A DNA stretch of 38,410 nt from Bacteroidales bacterium (GCA_029224905.1 JAQXVL010000186.1:1-38410), one strand, 5' to 3'; numbered from the stretch's first letter, positions 1 to 9,578 are shown. The notes: generated by a model from the letters alone, not told the origin. Made by a program: numbers and translations.

Positions 1-284
1 GGGTCGACTGCGTCGCTGACGGCATCGCCGGCGTGAGCATTACCGCGAACGCCGTGCTCGGGACCGTAGAGGGCAACGAGTTTGACGCCCGGGGCTTCGT
101 TGAGGATGTCGACGGTCGACTTGAGGTTGCTGTCGACGCCCGACGGGTTTGTTACCAGCCCGACGCGCTTGCCTTGCAACTCGCGGAAACCGCCGTCGCG
201 AAGCACTTCCACACCCGTTTTAACGTGTGCCGAAGCCATCACGGTAGCAACGGCACACAGTATTGATAATATCGTTTTTTTCAT
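1..284 (-). CDS. namZ: NamZ-like exo-beta-N-acetylmuramidase (DUF1343, GH171), N-terminal part only
   Basis: This gene runs off the left edge, so only about 94 codons are visible. The start is an ATG at 284, followed by a clear signal peptide (MKKTILSILCAVATVMASA). The mature part has hallmarks of the DUF1343/NamZ family: RVGLVTNPSGVD, and LYGPEHGVRG, which carries conserved family residues. Known members remove terminal MurNAc from the non-reducing ends of peptidoglycan fragments in the periplasm or outside the cell. It lies 12 bp downstream of an AmpG-like permease on the same strand, as the last visible gene of a six-gene run, which fits a salvage role. The ORF track shows only antisense shadows here because the gene is cut by the window. 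Family assignment is firm; substrate is inferred from the family. Confidence 0.88.
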   Translation of the reverse strand, partial: MKKTILSILCAVATVMASAHVKTGVEVLRDGGFRELQGKRVGLVTNPSGVDSNLKSTVDILNEAPGVKLVALYGPEHGVRGNAHAGDAVSDAVD

Positions 285-296
285 CTTGTTTTTCTA

Positions 297-1649
297 TTAT
301 TTCTGTTTAGCACCGTAAGCAGGGTCGATGTGACGGCGAACGAGAGCCGTTACGAGCCATGTTGCGATGTTGCAAGCGAGTACCCAGAAGAAGAAGTTGA
401 CGTACGAGTTGCCGAGCATCACTTCCTTAATCCAGCCGGCAGCCATGCCCGGAAGCATCATGCCGAGAGCCATAAAGGCTGTGCAGATTGCGTAGTGGGA
501 TGTCTTGTACGGACCTTCCGCGAAGTACATCATAAAGAGCATAAATGCGGTGAAACCGAATCCGTATGCGAATTGCTCGAGGATGATAGCCGAGAAGGTT
601 ATTGCTTTACCGGCAATGGTAGAGTAGTCGGGTTGTACGTTCGAAAGGATGATATAAGCCACGCAGTTGAGCGACGTTGCGAGCGCCATAGGCCAAATCC
701 ATTTGCGCAGACCGCCGTTGGAAGCGCAGATACCGCCGATGATACCGCCGACGGTAAGACCGATGATGGCGAGCGTTCCGTAGGCGAAGCCCACTTCGGT
801 TTGTGTCATTCCCAAGCCACCGGCGTCGCGCGATGCCAACAAGAACGGTTGGCAGAGTTTTACAACTTGAGCTTCGGGCAGACGATAGAGCAGCATGAAA
901 AGCATTGCCAAGATGACGTGTTTTTTCTTGAAGAAAGTGACGAACGAGCCGGCAAATTCGTTGACGATGTCGCCTACGGATTTCTTCTCTGCATTACCGA
1001 CAGCGCGGTCGGCTGCCGGCTTCGGCAGGATGAACAAGTGCCAAATCGAAACGATTCCGAAGAAGATAGCGCAGCAAACCACGGTGAGCATCCATGCTTT
1101 AGCCTTGTCGCCGCCAAAACTGCTCTCCAAAGCGCCGGCAATCATCACCAAACCGCCTTGACCGAACACGTTGGCGCAGCGATAGAATGTCGAGCGGATG
1201 CCGACGAACATACTTTGTTGGTTTGTGTCGAGGGCAATCATATAGAAACCGTCGGAAGCGATGTCGTGGGTTGCCGAGCAGAATGCGGTGATGAAATAGA
1301 AGAACAAGCAGATAGAGAAAGCGCTGACGGGCAGGCCTTCGGCAATCTCAGTCTGGTTGGGCAACGGTAGCGTAAATGCGATTCCGGCGAGTCCTACTGC
1401 AACGCAAATTTGCATTACAACGGTCCACCAACGTTTTGTCTTGATGATGTCGACAATCGGTCCCCAGAAGGGCTTGATTACCCATGGCAAGTAGAGCCAA
1501 CCGGTGTAGAGAGTGGCGTCGGTTTCCGACATGCCAAGTTGTGTGAAGAGCACCATCGTTACCATATTAATAAATATGAACGGTATGCCCTGTGCAAAGT
1601 ATAGTGTGGGAATCCAAGCCCACGGATTGCGATTTGTTGATGATTTCAT
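297..1649 (-). CDS. ampG: AmpG-like MFS permease (probable muropeptide/amino-sugar importer)
   Basis: This is a 450-aa, very hydrophobic protein with about 12 predicted membrane segments. It opens with NPWAWIPTLYFAQGIPF, and the nearby WLYLPWVIKPFWGPIVD is typical of the AmpG/SLC33-like branch of the major facilitator superfamily. AmpG proteins bring anhydro-muropeptides or related fragments across the inner membrane for recycling. It sits between the SpoIID-like gene (15 bp upstream) and namZ (12 bp downstream), so it is probably cotranscribed with both. The start is ATG at 1649. The exact substrate (anhydroMurNAc-peptide, MurNAc or GlcNAc-MurNAc) cannot be read from the sequence. Other MFS functions are possible, but the context favours cell-wall sugar uptake. 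Confidence 0.8.
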   Translation of the reverse strand: MKSSTNRNPWAWIPTLYFAQGIPFIFINMVTMVLFTQLGMSETDATLYTGWLYLPWVIKPFWGPIVDIIKTKRWWTVVMQICVAVGLAGIAFTLPLPNQTEIAEGLPVSAFSICLFFYFITAFCSATHDIASDGFYMIALDTNQQSMFVGIRSTFYRCANVFGQGGLVMIAGALESSFGGDKAKAWMLTVVCCAIFFGIVSIWHLFILPKPAADRAVGNAEKKSVGDIVNEFAGSFVTFFKKKHVILAMLFMLLYRLPEAQVVKLCQPFLLASRDAGGLGMTQTEVGFAYGTLAIIGLTVGGIIGGICASNGGLRKWIWPMALATSLNCVAYIILSNVQPDYSTIAGKAITFSAIILEQFAYGFGFTAFMLFMMYFAEGPYKTSHYAICTAFMALGMMLPGMAAGWIKEVMLGNSYVNFFFWVLACNIATWLVTALVRRHIDPAYGAKQK

Positions 1650-1664
1650 AACGATATCGAAAGT

Positions 1665-2978
1665 TTATTGATACAACTTTGTGACTTTAGCGCCGACAAA
1701 GTAATGTTCTAAAATTTGGTTGTAGTTATATCCTTTTTCGCCCATGACGGCGGCGCCGATTTGGCAGAGCCCGACGCCGTGACCCCATCCGGCACCGCGG
1801 ATGATGAATCGGTCGGGGATTTCGCCGTTGCCGACTTTTTCGACCACGAAAGCCGAGCTGTAGAGGTGCGACGGTGAGAGTGTGCGACGTATCTCGAGTT
1901 CTTTGCCGATGATTTGCGTCTTGTGCGTGCCCACGATTTTCAGGCGATAGATTCTGCCGGAGGTTCCGCGAGCCACGGGAATCAAATCGATGATTTCGCC
2001 ATAGTCTTCGCCGGAGCGCTCGCTGACGAGTCGAGCGAGTTCTTCTTGGCTGTATTCCACTTTCCAGCGGTAGAAGTCGGTAGTCTCTTGGTCGTAGGAG
2101 TTGAGCACTTGCGAGAGGATACGTGCATCGTGAGTGTTGCAGAATGCGTCGGGGGCGTTGAGAATCCATTCGCGGGCGTTTTCTTCGACGGTTAGGTCGG
2201 GGAAATCCGCGGGATTTTCGCCGTCGTGGCGTGCCTGCAGGTAGTTGTGATGGACGGGCTCCCAGCAGTTTTCAAACTCTTCGAAAACGCCGCCGCACGA
2301 CTTTGAGAAGCGTGCGTCGCAGAGTCGGTCGCCGTCCATAAGCACTTCGCCCCAAGTGGCTTCGATAGCTTGGCGAACCGTTTCGGTCGACTCGCGAGTG
2401 ATGCCTTGATAGCGTTGGCAGTGGTCGTCGGCGCAGACGTCGAAGTTGACGTGGTCTTCGCGGTCGAACCATCTGACGAGTTCGTCGTCGGTGCGAGTGC
2501 ATGGGCAATAGGCGGTGGCTGTCTCGGTGAGTTGCTTGTTTTTGTCGATTTGAGCAAGCAGCCAACTGCGTGAAATCACGGCGTGTGCTTTAAGCAGTTC
2601 CAGCGATGCGGTGGCGCTCATTTCCGACGAAATGACGCTGAGCAGATATTCTTCGATGGGAAGAATGTTGACGGCGGTGAGTTTGTCGCCTTCGACAATC
2701 AGGCGCAGACTGCCTCTGAACGATTGGTTTTCCTTTCGTTCCCAGTGGAAGTTGACGCCGATTGTCACGTCGATGAGCGTGAAATGGCTGTCGGCGACAC
2801 AGACCGGCACAAATTCGAGCGACGGGTAGCGGTTGCCGTTCCATTCAATTTCGCCGTCGACGAGCTTTGCCGTATGGCTGCCCGTGACGGTTTTGCCGTC
2901 GAGGGTATAGTCTTTAGCGAACGCGAAACTGATGCTCGTGCCGCTCATTATTCCGACTTTTACGTTTGGCTGTTGCAT
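1665..2978 (-). CDS. SpoIID/LytB-domain protein without a signal peptide
   Basis: This 437-aa protein belongs to the SpoIID/LytB family. IEEYLLSVISSEM places a glutamate at about residue 119, where B. subtilis SpoIID has its catalytic glutamate. The C-terminus has the family signature GAGWGHGVGLCQIGA followed by ILEHYFVGA. SpoIID is a lytic transglycosylase that cuts glycan strands stripped of peptides. Unusually, the N-terminus (MQQPNVKVGIMSG) shows no signal peptide or membrane anchor, and no upstream in-frame Met would add one. It may therefore act in the cytoplasm on imported fragments. It lies 8 bp after the DUF4922 gene and 15 bp before ampG, in a tight operon. The organism shows no sign of sporulation. 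Family call is strong; location and substrate are inferred. Confidence 0.85.
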   Translation of the reverse strand: MQQPNVKVGIMSGTSISFAFAKDYTLDGKTVTGSHTAKLVDGEIEWNGNRYPSLEFVPVCVADSHFTLIDVTIGVNFHWERKENQSFRGSLRLIVEGDKLTAVNILPIEEYLLSVISSEMSATASLELLKAHAVISRSWLLAQIDKNKQLTETATAYCPCTRTDDELVRWFDREDHVNFDVCADDHCQRYQGITRESTETVRQAIEATWGEVLMDGDRLCDARFSKSCGGVFEEFENCWEPVHHNYLQARHDGENPADFPDLTVEENAREWILNAPDAFCNTHDARILSQVLNSYDQETTDFYRWKVEYSQEELARLVSERSGEDYGEIIDLIPVARGTSGRIYRLKIVGTHKTQIIGKELEIRRTLSPSHLYSSAFVVEKVGNGEIPDRFIIRGAGWGHGVGLCQIGAAVMGEKGYNYNQILEHYFVGAKVTKLYQ

Positions 2979-2986
2979 AGACCGAA

Positions 2987-3916
2987 CTATAATTTGTTAG
3001 CAATTTGTTGAGCTTCGTCAGCCGAGAGGCAACATTCGCTGAGGATTTGAGCGATGTCGTCGGCGGTGATTTTGTCGAAGTCTTTTTCGAGCGGGGTGAT
3101 GAAAACGCCACCCATATCGACCGAAGCCGGGCTGATTAGGATGTTTTCGTCGCCTTCTTTGAAGTAGCAGTCGGGGCGATGCTTTTTGCGCGGGAACACG
3201 AGCACGTGCCAGCCGTTGCCGACGAATCGGCAAAGGACGTTGAGCATCGGTTCGGCTTCGCCTTCGGGGATGTCGAGGCAGTCGTAGAGGCGTTTGAACA
3301 GCGCAGCGCCGTCGACAACGGTGTCGGCTTCAATCAGGAAGCAGCTGTGCGACAGTCCGCCGACGAGCGACATCTTGGCAGAGCCTTCGGTTGCTACCTG
3401 AGTTTTTTCGGCAGTGACAACGTCGTCTTCGACGGGCATAAAGCCGCTGTTTCCGGCTTGGAAGTGCATGTGGTCGGGAGCTGACGCGCCGCATTTCGGA
3501 CCATTATAGAATAATGTATAGCCTTCGAGAGCGCGAGCGAGTTGCATCATGTCGGCGATACGGCCGTCGATGCGTTGGTCGACGTGGTTGTTGTCGGGAA
3601 TTGTCAGGTGGCGCGGGAAGATGGGGAACGGGTTGATGAGAACGGTGTAGTCGCCCCATTCCAATCCGCGTTGAACGGCAGGACGGTTCGCGGCACATAG
3701 GAAGCATTTGCGCTCTTTGAGCGACTTTGCGTCGACTTTTGCTGCCGACGAAGTGATTCTTCCGGGGTTGAATTGCACTTTGAAGTTAGTCGAACCAATC
3801 ATAAAGGTCTTAACCTTTACGTTGGCAAGTGCAGCAAAGTTATTACGTGCAGTATCCCATTCCTCAAGTTGTTGGTTGAGGAATGTGGATACTGTATTTT
3901 TATTGAGTTCTTGCAT
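2987..3916 (-). CDS. DUF4922 protein, HIT/GalT-like nucleotidyltransferase or phosphorylase
   Basis: The protein has 309 aa from the ATG at 3916. The track's longer start lies inside the upstream glycosyltransferase gene, and choosing 3916 leaves a 2-bp gap. Near residue 149 is DHMHFQAG, an HxHxQ motif like the active site of GalT, Ap4A phosphorylase and GDP-hexose phosphorylases. Earlier are a CFLC pair (about 71-74, possibly zinc-binding), followed by an NRP and then NPFPIFPRHLTIP, which also fit that fold. I therefore infer a nucleotide-sugar phosphorylase or nucleotidyltransferase with a covalent His-NMP step. The substrate is unknown. Its place between a GT2-like gene and SpoIID/AmpG suggests handling of an activated amino sugar. 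There is no signal peptide, so it should be cytoplasmic. Confidence 0.75.
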   Translation of the reverse strand: MQELNKNTVSTFLNQQLEEWDTARNNFAALANVKVKTFMIGSTNFKVQFNPGRITSSAAKVDAKSLKERKCFLCAANRPAVQRGLEWGDYTVLINPFPIFPRHLTIPDNNHVDQRIDGRIADMMQLARALEGYTLFYNGPKCGASAPDHMHFQAGNSGFMPVEDDVVTAEKTQVATEGSAKMSLVGGLSHSCFLIEADTVVDGAALFKRLYDCLDIPEGEAEPMLNVLCRFVGNGWHVLVFPRKKHRPDCYFKEGDENILISPASVDMGGVFITPLEKDFDKITADDIAQILSECCLSADEAQQIANKL

Positions 3917-3918
3917 TT

Positions 3919-5382
3919 CTATTTGTTTTTGTTGAACGCGATACGTGCTTTGAGTTCCCAAGTACGGATTCTGTCTTTGTAGAGGTTGTGAGCGTTCATC
4001 TTAACGATGTCGAGCGAAGCATCGGAGTTGTCTTCCCAGCGGCGGCAGAGGTAAACGACGTCGTAGACGCGACCGATTTGGTATTCGCGCGAGAAGTTCA
4101 AGCCGAGAGCGTAGTCTTCGCCGTAGCTTGTGTTAGGCACTTTCACTTCGCGGAGCACCGGAGTGTAGAAAGCACGCGGAGCGCCGAGGCCGTTGATGCG
4201 CAGAGCGTTGTTGCGGCCGTTTTCGGGAGTCCATTCTTTGTGGTCGATGATGCCCGGAGCAATCATATTCATGTTGAAGTCGGTCATCATGTAAGTACCA
4301 ACCACCATTGCGCAGTTTTGTTCGTAGAATGCGTTGACCATCGTAGTGAGTGTGTTTTCGTCTTTGTAGACGTCGTCGCTGTCGAGTTGGATGGCAAACT
4401 TACCGCATTTGGGGTGATGCACGCCGAGGTTCCAGCAGCCGCCGATACCGAGGTCGTCGCGAGTCGGTACGATGTGGATGAGGCGCTCGTCGTCTTTGAA
4501 TTCGTCGATGGCTTCGGTAGTGCCGTCGGTCGAGAGGTTGTCGATGACGATGAGGTTGAATTTGAAGTCAGTCTTTTGAGACAAAACCGACTTAATGGCG
4601 TCGCGGATTGTGCGGATGCGGTTGCGCACGGGGATGATTACCGATGCTTCGTATTCGAAATCGCCTTTGTCGAATTCGATTTTCTTGAATTTCGGTTCGA
4701 GGTAAGCGCCTACGTCTTTAAGGTGTTGAGTACAAGCCTTTTCCATTTCGATTTGCACGCCGCGGTTGCGCGGGTCAACATAGTCGAAAATCTTTTCGCC
4801 GCTCTTGCGAGTATCGAGTTCGACGTCGCTGTAGAGGTATTCGTTGATGTGAACCAATTCGGCTTTTTGAGCCACTTTCAAGCGGATGTCGTAAAGACCT
4901 GCAAATTCGTATTCTTCAGTGATGCGAGCGGCAGCGTCTTTGAATGCTTTTGCGCAGAACATGAGCACCGAGCCGAAGTCGAAGTCGTTGCGGAGGCTAC
5001 CTTCCTGGTAGTCGATAACCGGAGCGTTAGAGCGCGCGTTGCCGACAACGTTGTAGTGGTCGGCGTAGACCATACCTGCTTTTGCGTCGGTAGCGATTTT
5101 CACCATGCGTTCGATGGCAAACATACCGAACGAGAGAGAGTTGTATTTTGTGTAGAGGAGCACGAAATCGGCATCGGCGTTAGCGGCGATTTGTTTCATT
5201 GTGGCGCTGCTTTCGAGGCCTTTGATGTCGATACGTTCGCAACCTTCGATAGCGTCAGCGGCTGCATCGGCTCCTGCAAGAAGGTATATTTTGTTTACGA
5301 GTTGGCTGCCGCGGAGTCCGGCAACAGTGTTTTCTACTTGTTCCTTGTTAAGGAATGGGATAAAGCAATTAATTGTTTTCAT
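3919..5382 (-). CDS. Two-domain GT2-like glycosyltransferase
   Basis: This 487-aa protein has a classical GT2 GT-A domain from about residue 245: [10 protein letters not shown] near its start, then [14 protein letters not shown], then IQLDSDD as the metal-binding DxD. C-terminal [12 protein letters not shown] resembles the ED acceptor-site motif. The first 240 residues ([17 protein letters not shown] onwards) look like a second, degenerate nucleotide-sugar-binding fold; this part is less certain. There is no membrane segment. It starts 25 bp after the golvesin-domain gene and ends 2 bp before the DUF4922 start, so the three are probably cotranscribed. The donor and acceptor are not evident. 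In this context it may work on a sugar nucleotide made or consumed by the DUF4922 partner. Confidence 0.75.
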   Translation of the reverse strand: MKTINCFIPFLNKEQVENTVAGLRGSQLVNKIYLLAGADAAADAIEGCERIDIKGLESSATMKQIAANADADFVLLYTKYNSLSFGMFAIERMVKIATDAKAGMVYADHYNVVGNARSNAPVIDYQEGSLRNDFDFGSVLMFCAKAFKDAAARITEEYEFAGLYDIRLKVAQKAELVHINEYLYSDVELDTRKSGEKIFDYVDPRNRGVQIEMEKACTQHLKDVGAYLEPKFKKIEFDKGDFEYEASVIIPVRNRIRTIRDAIKSVLSQKTDFKFNLIVIDNLSTDGTTEAIDEFKDDERLIHIVPTRDDLGIGGCWNLGVHHPKCGKFAIQLDSDDVYKDENTLTTMVNAFYEQNCAMVVGTYMMTDFNMNMIAPGIIDHKEWTPENGRNNALRINGLGAPRAFYTPVLREVKVPNTSYGEDYALGLNFSREYQIGRVYDVVYLCRRWEDNSDASLDIVKMNAHNLYKDRIRTWELKARIAFNKNK

Positions 5383-5407
5383 ATCTAATAGTTTTATATT
5401 AAGTTTT

Positions 5408-8400
5408 CTATTTTTGGAAGAATTTTAAGATTTGACACATAAGTTGGTTGCGAGCGTCGCTGTCGGTAATCGTTTCGAACGGGAACCCGACGACGCAGGT
5501 TTTGTGGCTACCGAGGTCGGCAACGATGCCGGCGGATATGTTGTTTTCGTCGTAGCGAAGCAGGGTGCATGCGTTGTCGGTGTTAGCCGGTTGCAGTGCG
5601 TCGGGCGACTCTACGGCGTAGATTCGGTCGTTGTATTGTTGTGCAAAACTGCAGTTAAGTTTGCCGAAATCGTCGAAGTAGGTCGGCACGAGGTGTGCTT
5701 TTCCTTCGACGGCTGCTTGCCCAACGACCCACTTGTAGCCGAGCACGTCGGAGGCGAATTTTTTCTTTTCGTCGGTCGATTTCTTGTTGTCCCAAACGTC
5801 GGAAGCCACGTAAGCGCCGCTGACGAAGATGTTTCCGCCGGCGTTGCAGAACGCTGTGACGGCTCGTTGCAGTTCGCTCGAGTAGAGGGCAAAGCGGTCA
5901 GGCATTTCGCCGCGACCGATGACGGTTGTTTTTTGCTTGCCGAGAATCAGGTCGGCTGTCGGGTATTTCGTGAGGTCGAAACTTCCGCTTTCGACAGATT
6001 CGAGGCTCGCTGAAACGAAAGAATAGCCTGCGGCAAGAATCGATTCGCCGTGGGTGTAGGCGAAGTCGAAGGTGTTGCCGGCAATCACTTCGGTCTCTTT
6101 GTCGGCGCGCGATGAGCCGAATCCGCAAGAGTCGTCGCTTACCCACGGAAGTTCGCGGCGGAACTCAAACATTGCGCCGATGTAGTTGATGTCGTTGATG
6201 TAGGGCACACCGTTGTCGTATTCGGGACGGAATCCGGCGATTTCGCCCGAGTCGAACGAGTCGGGGGCTGACACGCGGGTAAATCCGTTGACGATGGCAA
6301 CAGTGCCTTTCGAATCGGGTGCAACAGCCAGGGCGAGCGTTTCCGACGGGAAACTTTTGCCGCCGTCATTGCAGGCTACGATTTGATAGCTGTGGATTAG
6401 GTTGTCGTCGACGGTTACGGCGAATTCGGTGTCGTCGGTTGTCGCAATTTGGCGGAAACCGCTATTGCCGATGCGTTCAAGCACGATGTAACTGCGAGCT
6501 TCGGCGCGTGCGCATTGTTTGTCGACGGTGGGTTTCCACGAGAGTGTGAAGCTGCGGTCGGCGGTTTGCGCGATGGCGAAACTGTTGACGGGGAGCGGCT
6601 GGATTTGGTAGTCGTGGCGACCTTCAACGTCGGCGAAAAACTCGGCGATGCCTTTATAGATGGCGCGCGAAACGGTGAAGCGGAATGCCGGGTCGAGTCC
6701 GTAGCGCATGTCGGCGAGGTTTTGGTGCGACAGCAGTTCGAGAAGCATTGCGGGCACTTCGGGAACGCGTGCTTCGTAGTATGATTCGTCCCACATACCG
6801 CGGCGAGTCCACTTGCTGTCGAATTGCGAGCGAACGTCGTTGGTGATGTTTGTCAGGACGTAGTCGGTGAGTTTGTGCGAGTTGAATCGGTCGGTGCCGT
6901 TAGCGTAAGTTTCGCCGCGTGTGCAGTAGATACCGAGCGTGCCGATGATAGTGTCGTCCATCGTCGTTCCGGCGTCGGAGTGGAATGCGAACGAGAGGTC
7001 GACGGGAATGTTTAGACCCGGGCGGTCGGGCAGCGTCTTTGAGCCGCCGGCGAGGTAGTTCACCCACAGACCGCGGCAACGGTAGTCGTCGGTGTAGTCG
7101 TTAGCGCCGTTCGACGGCGAATAGATTGTGTCGGGTACGCCCGCCCATTGGAGCCAGTAGCGAGCGGCTTCGGTAAATCGCGGGTAGCCGCTGACGGTGT
7201 TTTCGCTCTTGACGCGGAGTTTGACGGTTTCGGCGGGCTTGTCGGATTCGCTGGAGCGTACGTTGGCGAGTGCTTCGGTGTTAGCGCAGCGTGCGATGTT
7301 GCCCATACCGCCGCCGATTTTGACGGCATCGGCTGTGATTACGGCGTTTTTATGTGCCGAGTGATTTGTGAGTTCGACGATTGTCTGTTCGCCGCTGTCG
7401 AAGTGGAAGTGACCGAGGTAAATCCAAGTGGAGCCGCCCATTGTTTGGTTGACGCGAAAGGCGCGGTCACCTTCGGCGGAATGTACGGTGTAGGTAGCGT
7501 CGTTGGCGCTGTTCGGCAGAGTTGCATACGAAACGTAGACGGCATATTTCCCGGCTTGCGGAATTGTTGCCGACCAGGTTGCCGCTGCGGTTTTATCGGA
7601 TTTTGTTGCGTCGATTTTGCGGAATGTGCCGTGAGTGAACGGGTTGTCGAAGCCTTCATAACTCTGTCGGTCGTGCTTGAATCCCGTGCCGCCGTCGGTC
7701 CAACTTTTGTCGCCGTCGGTTTCGGCATATTTGCCGGTAGCGAGCGAGCCGTCGTTGTCGACGATGATTTCGACGGTGTTGGTGTCGCGTTCGCGAGGGC
7801 TCATAACGTAGGCGCCGGCATTTTCGAGCATGGGCATCAAGAACGGCATGACGTAGCTTTGTGTGTAGAGGTCTTCAACGGTTTGGAAGATGCGCGCGCG
7901 TTGCCATTGCCAGCGGTTTGCTTTTTGCTCGAAGAACCAGCCGTGGCTTTGCCACATTGCGATGATTTTGCCGTCGAGGCCTTTCGCGGGATGCCGCGTG
8001 TCGTCGAGCGGGAAGATAAACCAATCGTCTTTGTGGTTGTTGGCTGTATAGTCGAGGCGTGTGCTGCGGAGAAAGTCGGTTGCCGGGCGCTTGCTGATGA
8101 GCAGGTCGAGGCGATAGCCTTTATACTGAGCGCCGAGTGCGGCTTTCGCTTTTGTTTCGAATTCGGTAAGGAATGCTTTGTCGAAGGGAATGTAGCCGAA
8201 GTTGTCGTTCATACCGATTACGACGCGTCGCGCTTTGTCGTCGACGGTTGCGCTGTCGACGGCAATTTTGCCAATCTGCATATTTGCAGGAATCATGGCA
8301 TTAGCAGTTTTGGCTATTCGGTCTCTAACGTTCTTTGCTAATGGTTGTTCTATTGCCTTAGCTATCGATGCCGTAAGCATGAGCATAAGGATAATTGCAA

Positions 8401-8410
8401 ATTTTCGCAT
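5408..8410 (-). CDS. Secreted golvesin-domain, amidase-like protein (often annotated xanthan lyase)
   Basis: The protein has 1000 aa from the ATG at 8410; the track starts one codon earlier at a GTG. A signal peptide ([19 protein letters not shown]) precedes a large multidomain protein. Amidase_3-like elements appear in two blocks: WQSHGWFF and [16 protein letters not shown] near residues 155-210, then SFAFHSDAG and [10 protein letters not shown] near 475-570. Between them sits a golvesin C-terminal-like domain ([23 protein letters not shown], then a C-terminal [14 protein letters not shown]). After the catalytic part come an FN3-like domain (about 645-730) and a C-terminal alpha/beta domain of unknown role. 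I infer a zinc-dependent peptidoglycan amidase with an inserted binding domain. It has its own promoter and heads the six-gene operon leading to namZ. Confidence 0.75.
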   Translation of the reverse strand: MRKFAIILMLMLTASIAKAIEQPLAKNVRDRIAKTANAMIPANMQIGKIAVDSATVDDKARRVVIGMNDNFGYIPFDKAFLTEFETKAKAALGAQYKGYRLDLLISKRPATDFLRSTRLDYTANNHKDDWFIFPLDDTRHPAKGLDGKIIAMWQSHGWFFEQKANRWQWQRARIFQTVEDLYTQSYVMPFLMPMLENAGAYVMSPRERDTNTVEIIVDNDGSLATGKYAETDGDKSWTDGGTGFKHDRQSYEGFDNPFTHGTFRKIDATKSDKTAAATWSATIPQAGKYAVYVSYATLPNSANDATYTVHSAEGDRAFRVNQTMGGSTWIYLGHFHFDSGEQTIVELTNHSAHKNAVITADAVKIGGGMGNIARCANTEALANVRSSESDKPAETVKLRVKSENTVSGYPRFTEAARYWLQWAGVPDTIYSPSNGANDYTDDYRCRGLWVNYLAGGSKTLPDRPGLNIPVDLSFAFHSDAGTTMDDTIIGTLGIYCTRGETYANGTDRFNSHKLTDYVLTNITNDVRSQFDSKWTRRGMWDESYYEARVPEVPAMLLELLSHQNLADMRYGLDPAFRFTVSRAIYKGIAEFFADVEGRHDYQIQPLPVNSFAIAQTADRSFTLSWKPTVDKQCARAEARSYIVLERIGNSGFRQIATTDDTEFAVTVDDNLIHSYQIVACNDGGKSFPSETLALAVAPDSKGTVAIVNGFTRVSAPDSFDSGEIAGFRPEYDNGVPYINDINYIGAMFEFRRELPWVSDDSCGFGSSRADKETEVIAGNTFDFAYTHGESILAAGYSFVSASLESVESGSFDLTKYPTADLILGKQKTTVIGRGEMPDRFALYSSELQRAVTAFCNAGGNIFVSGAYVASDVWDNKKSTDEKKKFASDVLGYKWVVGQAAVEGKAHLVPTYFDDFGKLNCSFAQQYNDRIYAVESPDALQPANTDNACTLLRYDENNISAGIVADLGSHKTCVVGFPFETITDSDARNQLMCQILKFFQK

Positions 8411-8441
8411 CACCGTGATTTTTTTTAGTGTTCTATCTCCG

Positions 8442-8449
8442 CAAATTTA
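8442..8449 (-). promoter_or_regulatory. Promoter -7 element for the golvesin-domain gene
   Basis: On the minus strand this reads TAAATTTG, an exact match to the Bacteroidetes -7 consensus TAnnTTTG. It lies 31 bp upstream of the ATG at 8410, giving a leader of about 25 nt. No clear -33 TTTG is present. Confidence 0.55.
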
Positions 8450-8558
8450 ATACATTCTCGCTATTCTTGAAAAATTTATGTAATCTAATTTGGCGCATTA
8501 AAGATTATTTAATGTTTAATAACTGATTTTTCAATTTCTCGCGGATGCAAGAAGCAGA

Positions 8559-8577
8559 AGGTCGAATGAATCGACCT
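8559..8577 (-). terminator. Possible weak terminator after the kinase gene
   Basis: A perfect 7-bp inverted repeat (AGGTCGA / TCGACCT) with a 5-nt loop lies just past the kinase stop codon. On the minus strand only a modest T-rich stretch follows, so intrinsic termination would be weak. Confidence 0.35.
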
Positions 8578-8582
8578 GAGGA

Positions 8583-9422
8583 TTAGCCGTTAGTGGCGTG
8601 ATAGCGCACTAATCCGGGCACGGAGCTCGGCAGGATTTTTCGGATTGTGATGCCGAATTTTTTAGCCACTTCGTTGAGCACGCCGGAGTAGGCACAAGCG
8701 TTGGAGCCGACGAAGCAGACGTTTAGGTCGCGATAGTTGTATTGTGCCACGTTGCGTGTAAAGAAGTCGTTGATGCTACTGTAGACGATGTCGTAGACGT
8801 AGTCCATCTCGAGTTTGTCCATCAGGAATCGCGAGTAGACGCTGAGCATATTTCCCGGGAGTGTGTTGTCGTAGATAGACGCCATAATTTCGTCGGGCGT
8901 TTTGTTGATGTATTCGTAGAACGAGTTGCGGAGCTGTTCGGGTGCGATGTCTTTGAGGCAGTCGCTGACGAAGCGCTTACCGATGTAGGAAGCGGAGCCT
9001 TCGTCGCCGAGGACAAATCCGAGCGAGCGTACGTTTTTGACGATTTGCTTGCCGTCGTAGTAGCACGAGTTAGAGCCGCTGCCGAGGATGCAGGCAATGC
9101 CGGGCTCGTTGATGAGCAGGCCTCGAGCGGCGCCGAGCAAGTCGCTTTCGACGGTCACCGGGGTTTTGAATTGTGCGACGAGCGAGGCTTCGACGATTTT
9201 CTTCTTGTCGTTGTTTGCGCAGCCTGCGCCGTAGAAGTAGATGTGTTCCCAGCGTTTTTTCAGGAATGCTTCGGGGAGTTCGAGTCGTATGCTGTGGCTG
9301 ATGTCTCGCCTCGATTGGAAGAACGGATTAAGACCTTTTGTGAATGCGTGTTCTACTACCGTGGTGCCGTCAACGAGTACCCATTCTGTCCTTGAGGCGC
9401 TACTGTCTGCTATTATTTTCAT
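8583..9422 (-). CDS. BadF/BadG/BcrA-type amino-sugar kinase (MurK/NAG kinase-like)
   Basis: This 279-aa ASKHA-fold protein starts MKIIADSSASRTEWVLVDG, the phosphate-1 region, with DSSASRTEW in place of the usual DGGGTKT. GIACILGSGSNSCYYDG and GFVLGDEGSAS are the phosphate-2 and adjacent motifs typical of GlcNAc/MurNAc kinases of the BadF family. MurK in this superfamily phosphorylates MurNAc and GlcNAc at C6 after import. No signal peptide is present, so it is cytoplasmic. It has its own promoter and lies between the amidase unit and the golvesin/AmpG/NamZ operon, matching a role in phosphorylating salvaged amino sugars. No MurQ etherase, which would use MurNAc-6-P, is visible in the window. 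GlcNAc or MurNAc preference cannot be decided from the sequence. Confidence 0.78.
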   Translation of the reverse strand: MKIIADSSASRTEWVLVDGTTVVEHAFTKGLNPFFQSRRDISHSIRLELPEAFLKKRWEHIYFYGAGCANNDKKKIVEASLVAQFKTPVTVESDLLGAARGLLINEPGIACILGSGSNSCYYDGKQIVKNVRSLGFVLGDEGSASYIGKRFVSDCLKDIAPEQLRNSFYEYINKTPDEIMASIYDNTLPGNMLSVYSRFLMDKLEMDYVYDIVYSSINDFFTRNVAQYNYRDLNVCFVGSNACAYSGVLNEVAKKFGITIRKILPSSVPGLVRYHATNG

Positions 9423-9452
9423 GATTCTGAATTTCTTCTAAATTGGTTTTGG

Positions 9453-9460
9453 CAAATTTA
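9453..9460 (-). promoter_or_regulatory. Promoter -7 element for the amino-sugar kinase
   Basis: On the minus strand this is TAAATTTG, 30 bp upstream of the kinase ATG and preceded by an A/T-rich run. It matches TAnnTTTG exactly; no good -33 box was found. Confidence 0.55.
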
Positions 9461-9519
9461 ATAAAAAAAATTAAAAACTGTCTATATTTTATTATGTTCT
9501 ACAACATACAATCGGTTGT

Positions 9520-9556
9520 AAAAAAAAGGAGTCGGGCACCGAAAATGCCCGACTCC
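9520..9556 (-). terminator. Strong intrinsic terminator of the NAGPA-propeller-amidase operon
   Basis: A perfect 11-bp stem (GGAGTCGGGCA / TGCCCGACTCC) with a 7-nt loop is followed on the minus strand by eight T residues. It begins 22 bp past the amidase stop and separates that operon from the kinase. Confidence 0.92.
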
Positions 9557-9578
9557 AAATTATGAAAAATTCTCGCGA

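Noticed and set aside
3988-5388. 466-aa plus-strand ORF opposite the GT2-like gene, and similar long antisense ORFs (for example 330-1370, 7148-8341, 10707-11852)
   Set aside because: They are mirror frames of well-supported genes, created by codon bias (frequent GTC/GAC). Their products are Val/Phe/Cys-rich, with no recognisable motifs.
9495-9520. Short inverted repeats (ATGTT/AACAT and TACAAC/GTTGTA) upstream of the kinase
   Set aside because: Arms of only 5-6 bp in A/T-rich DNA are expected by chance and do not line up with the promoter.
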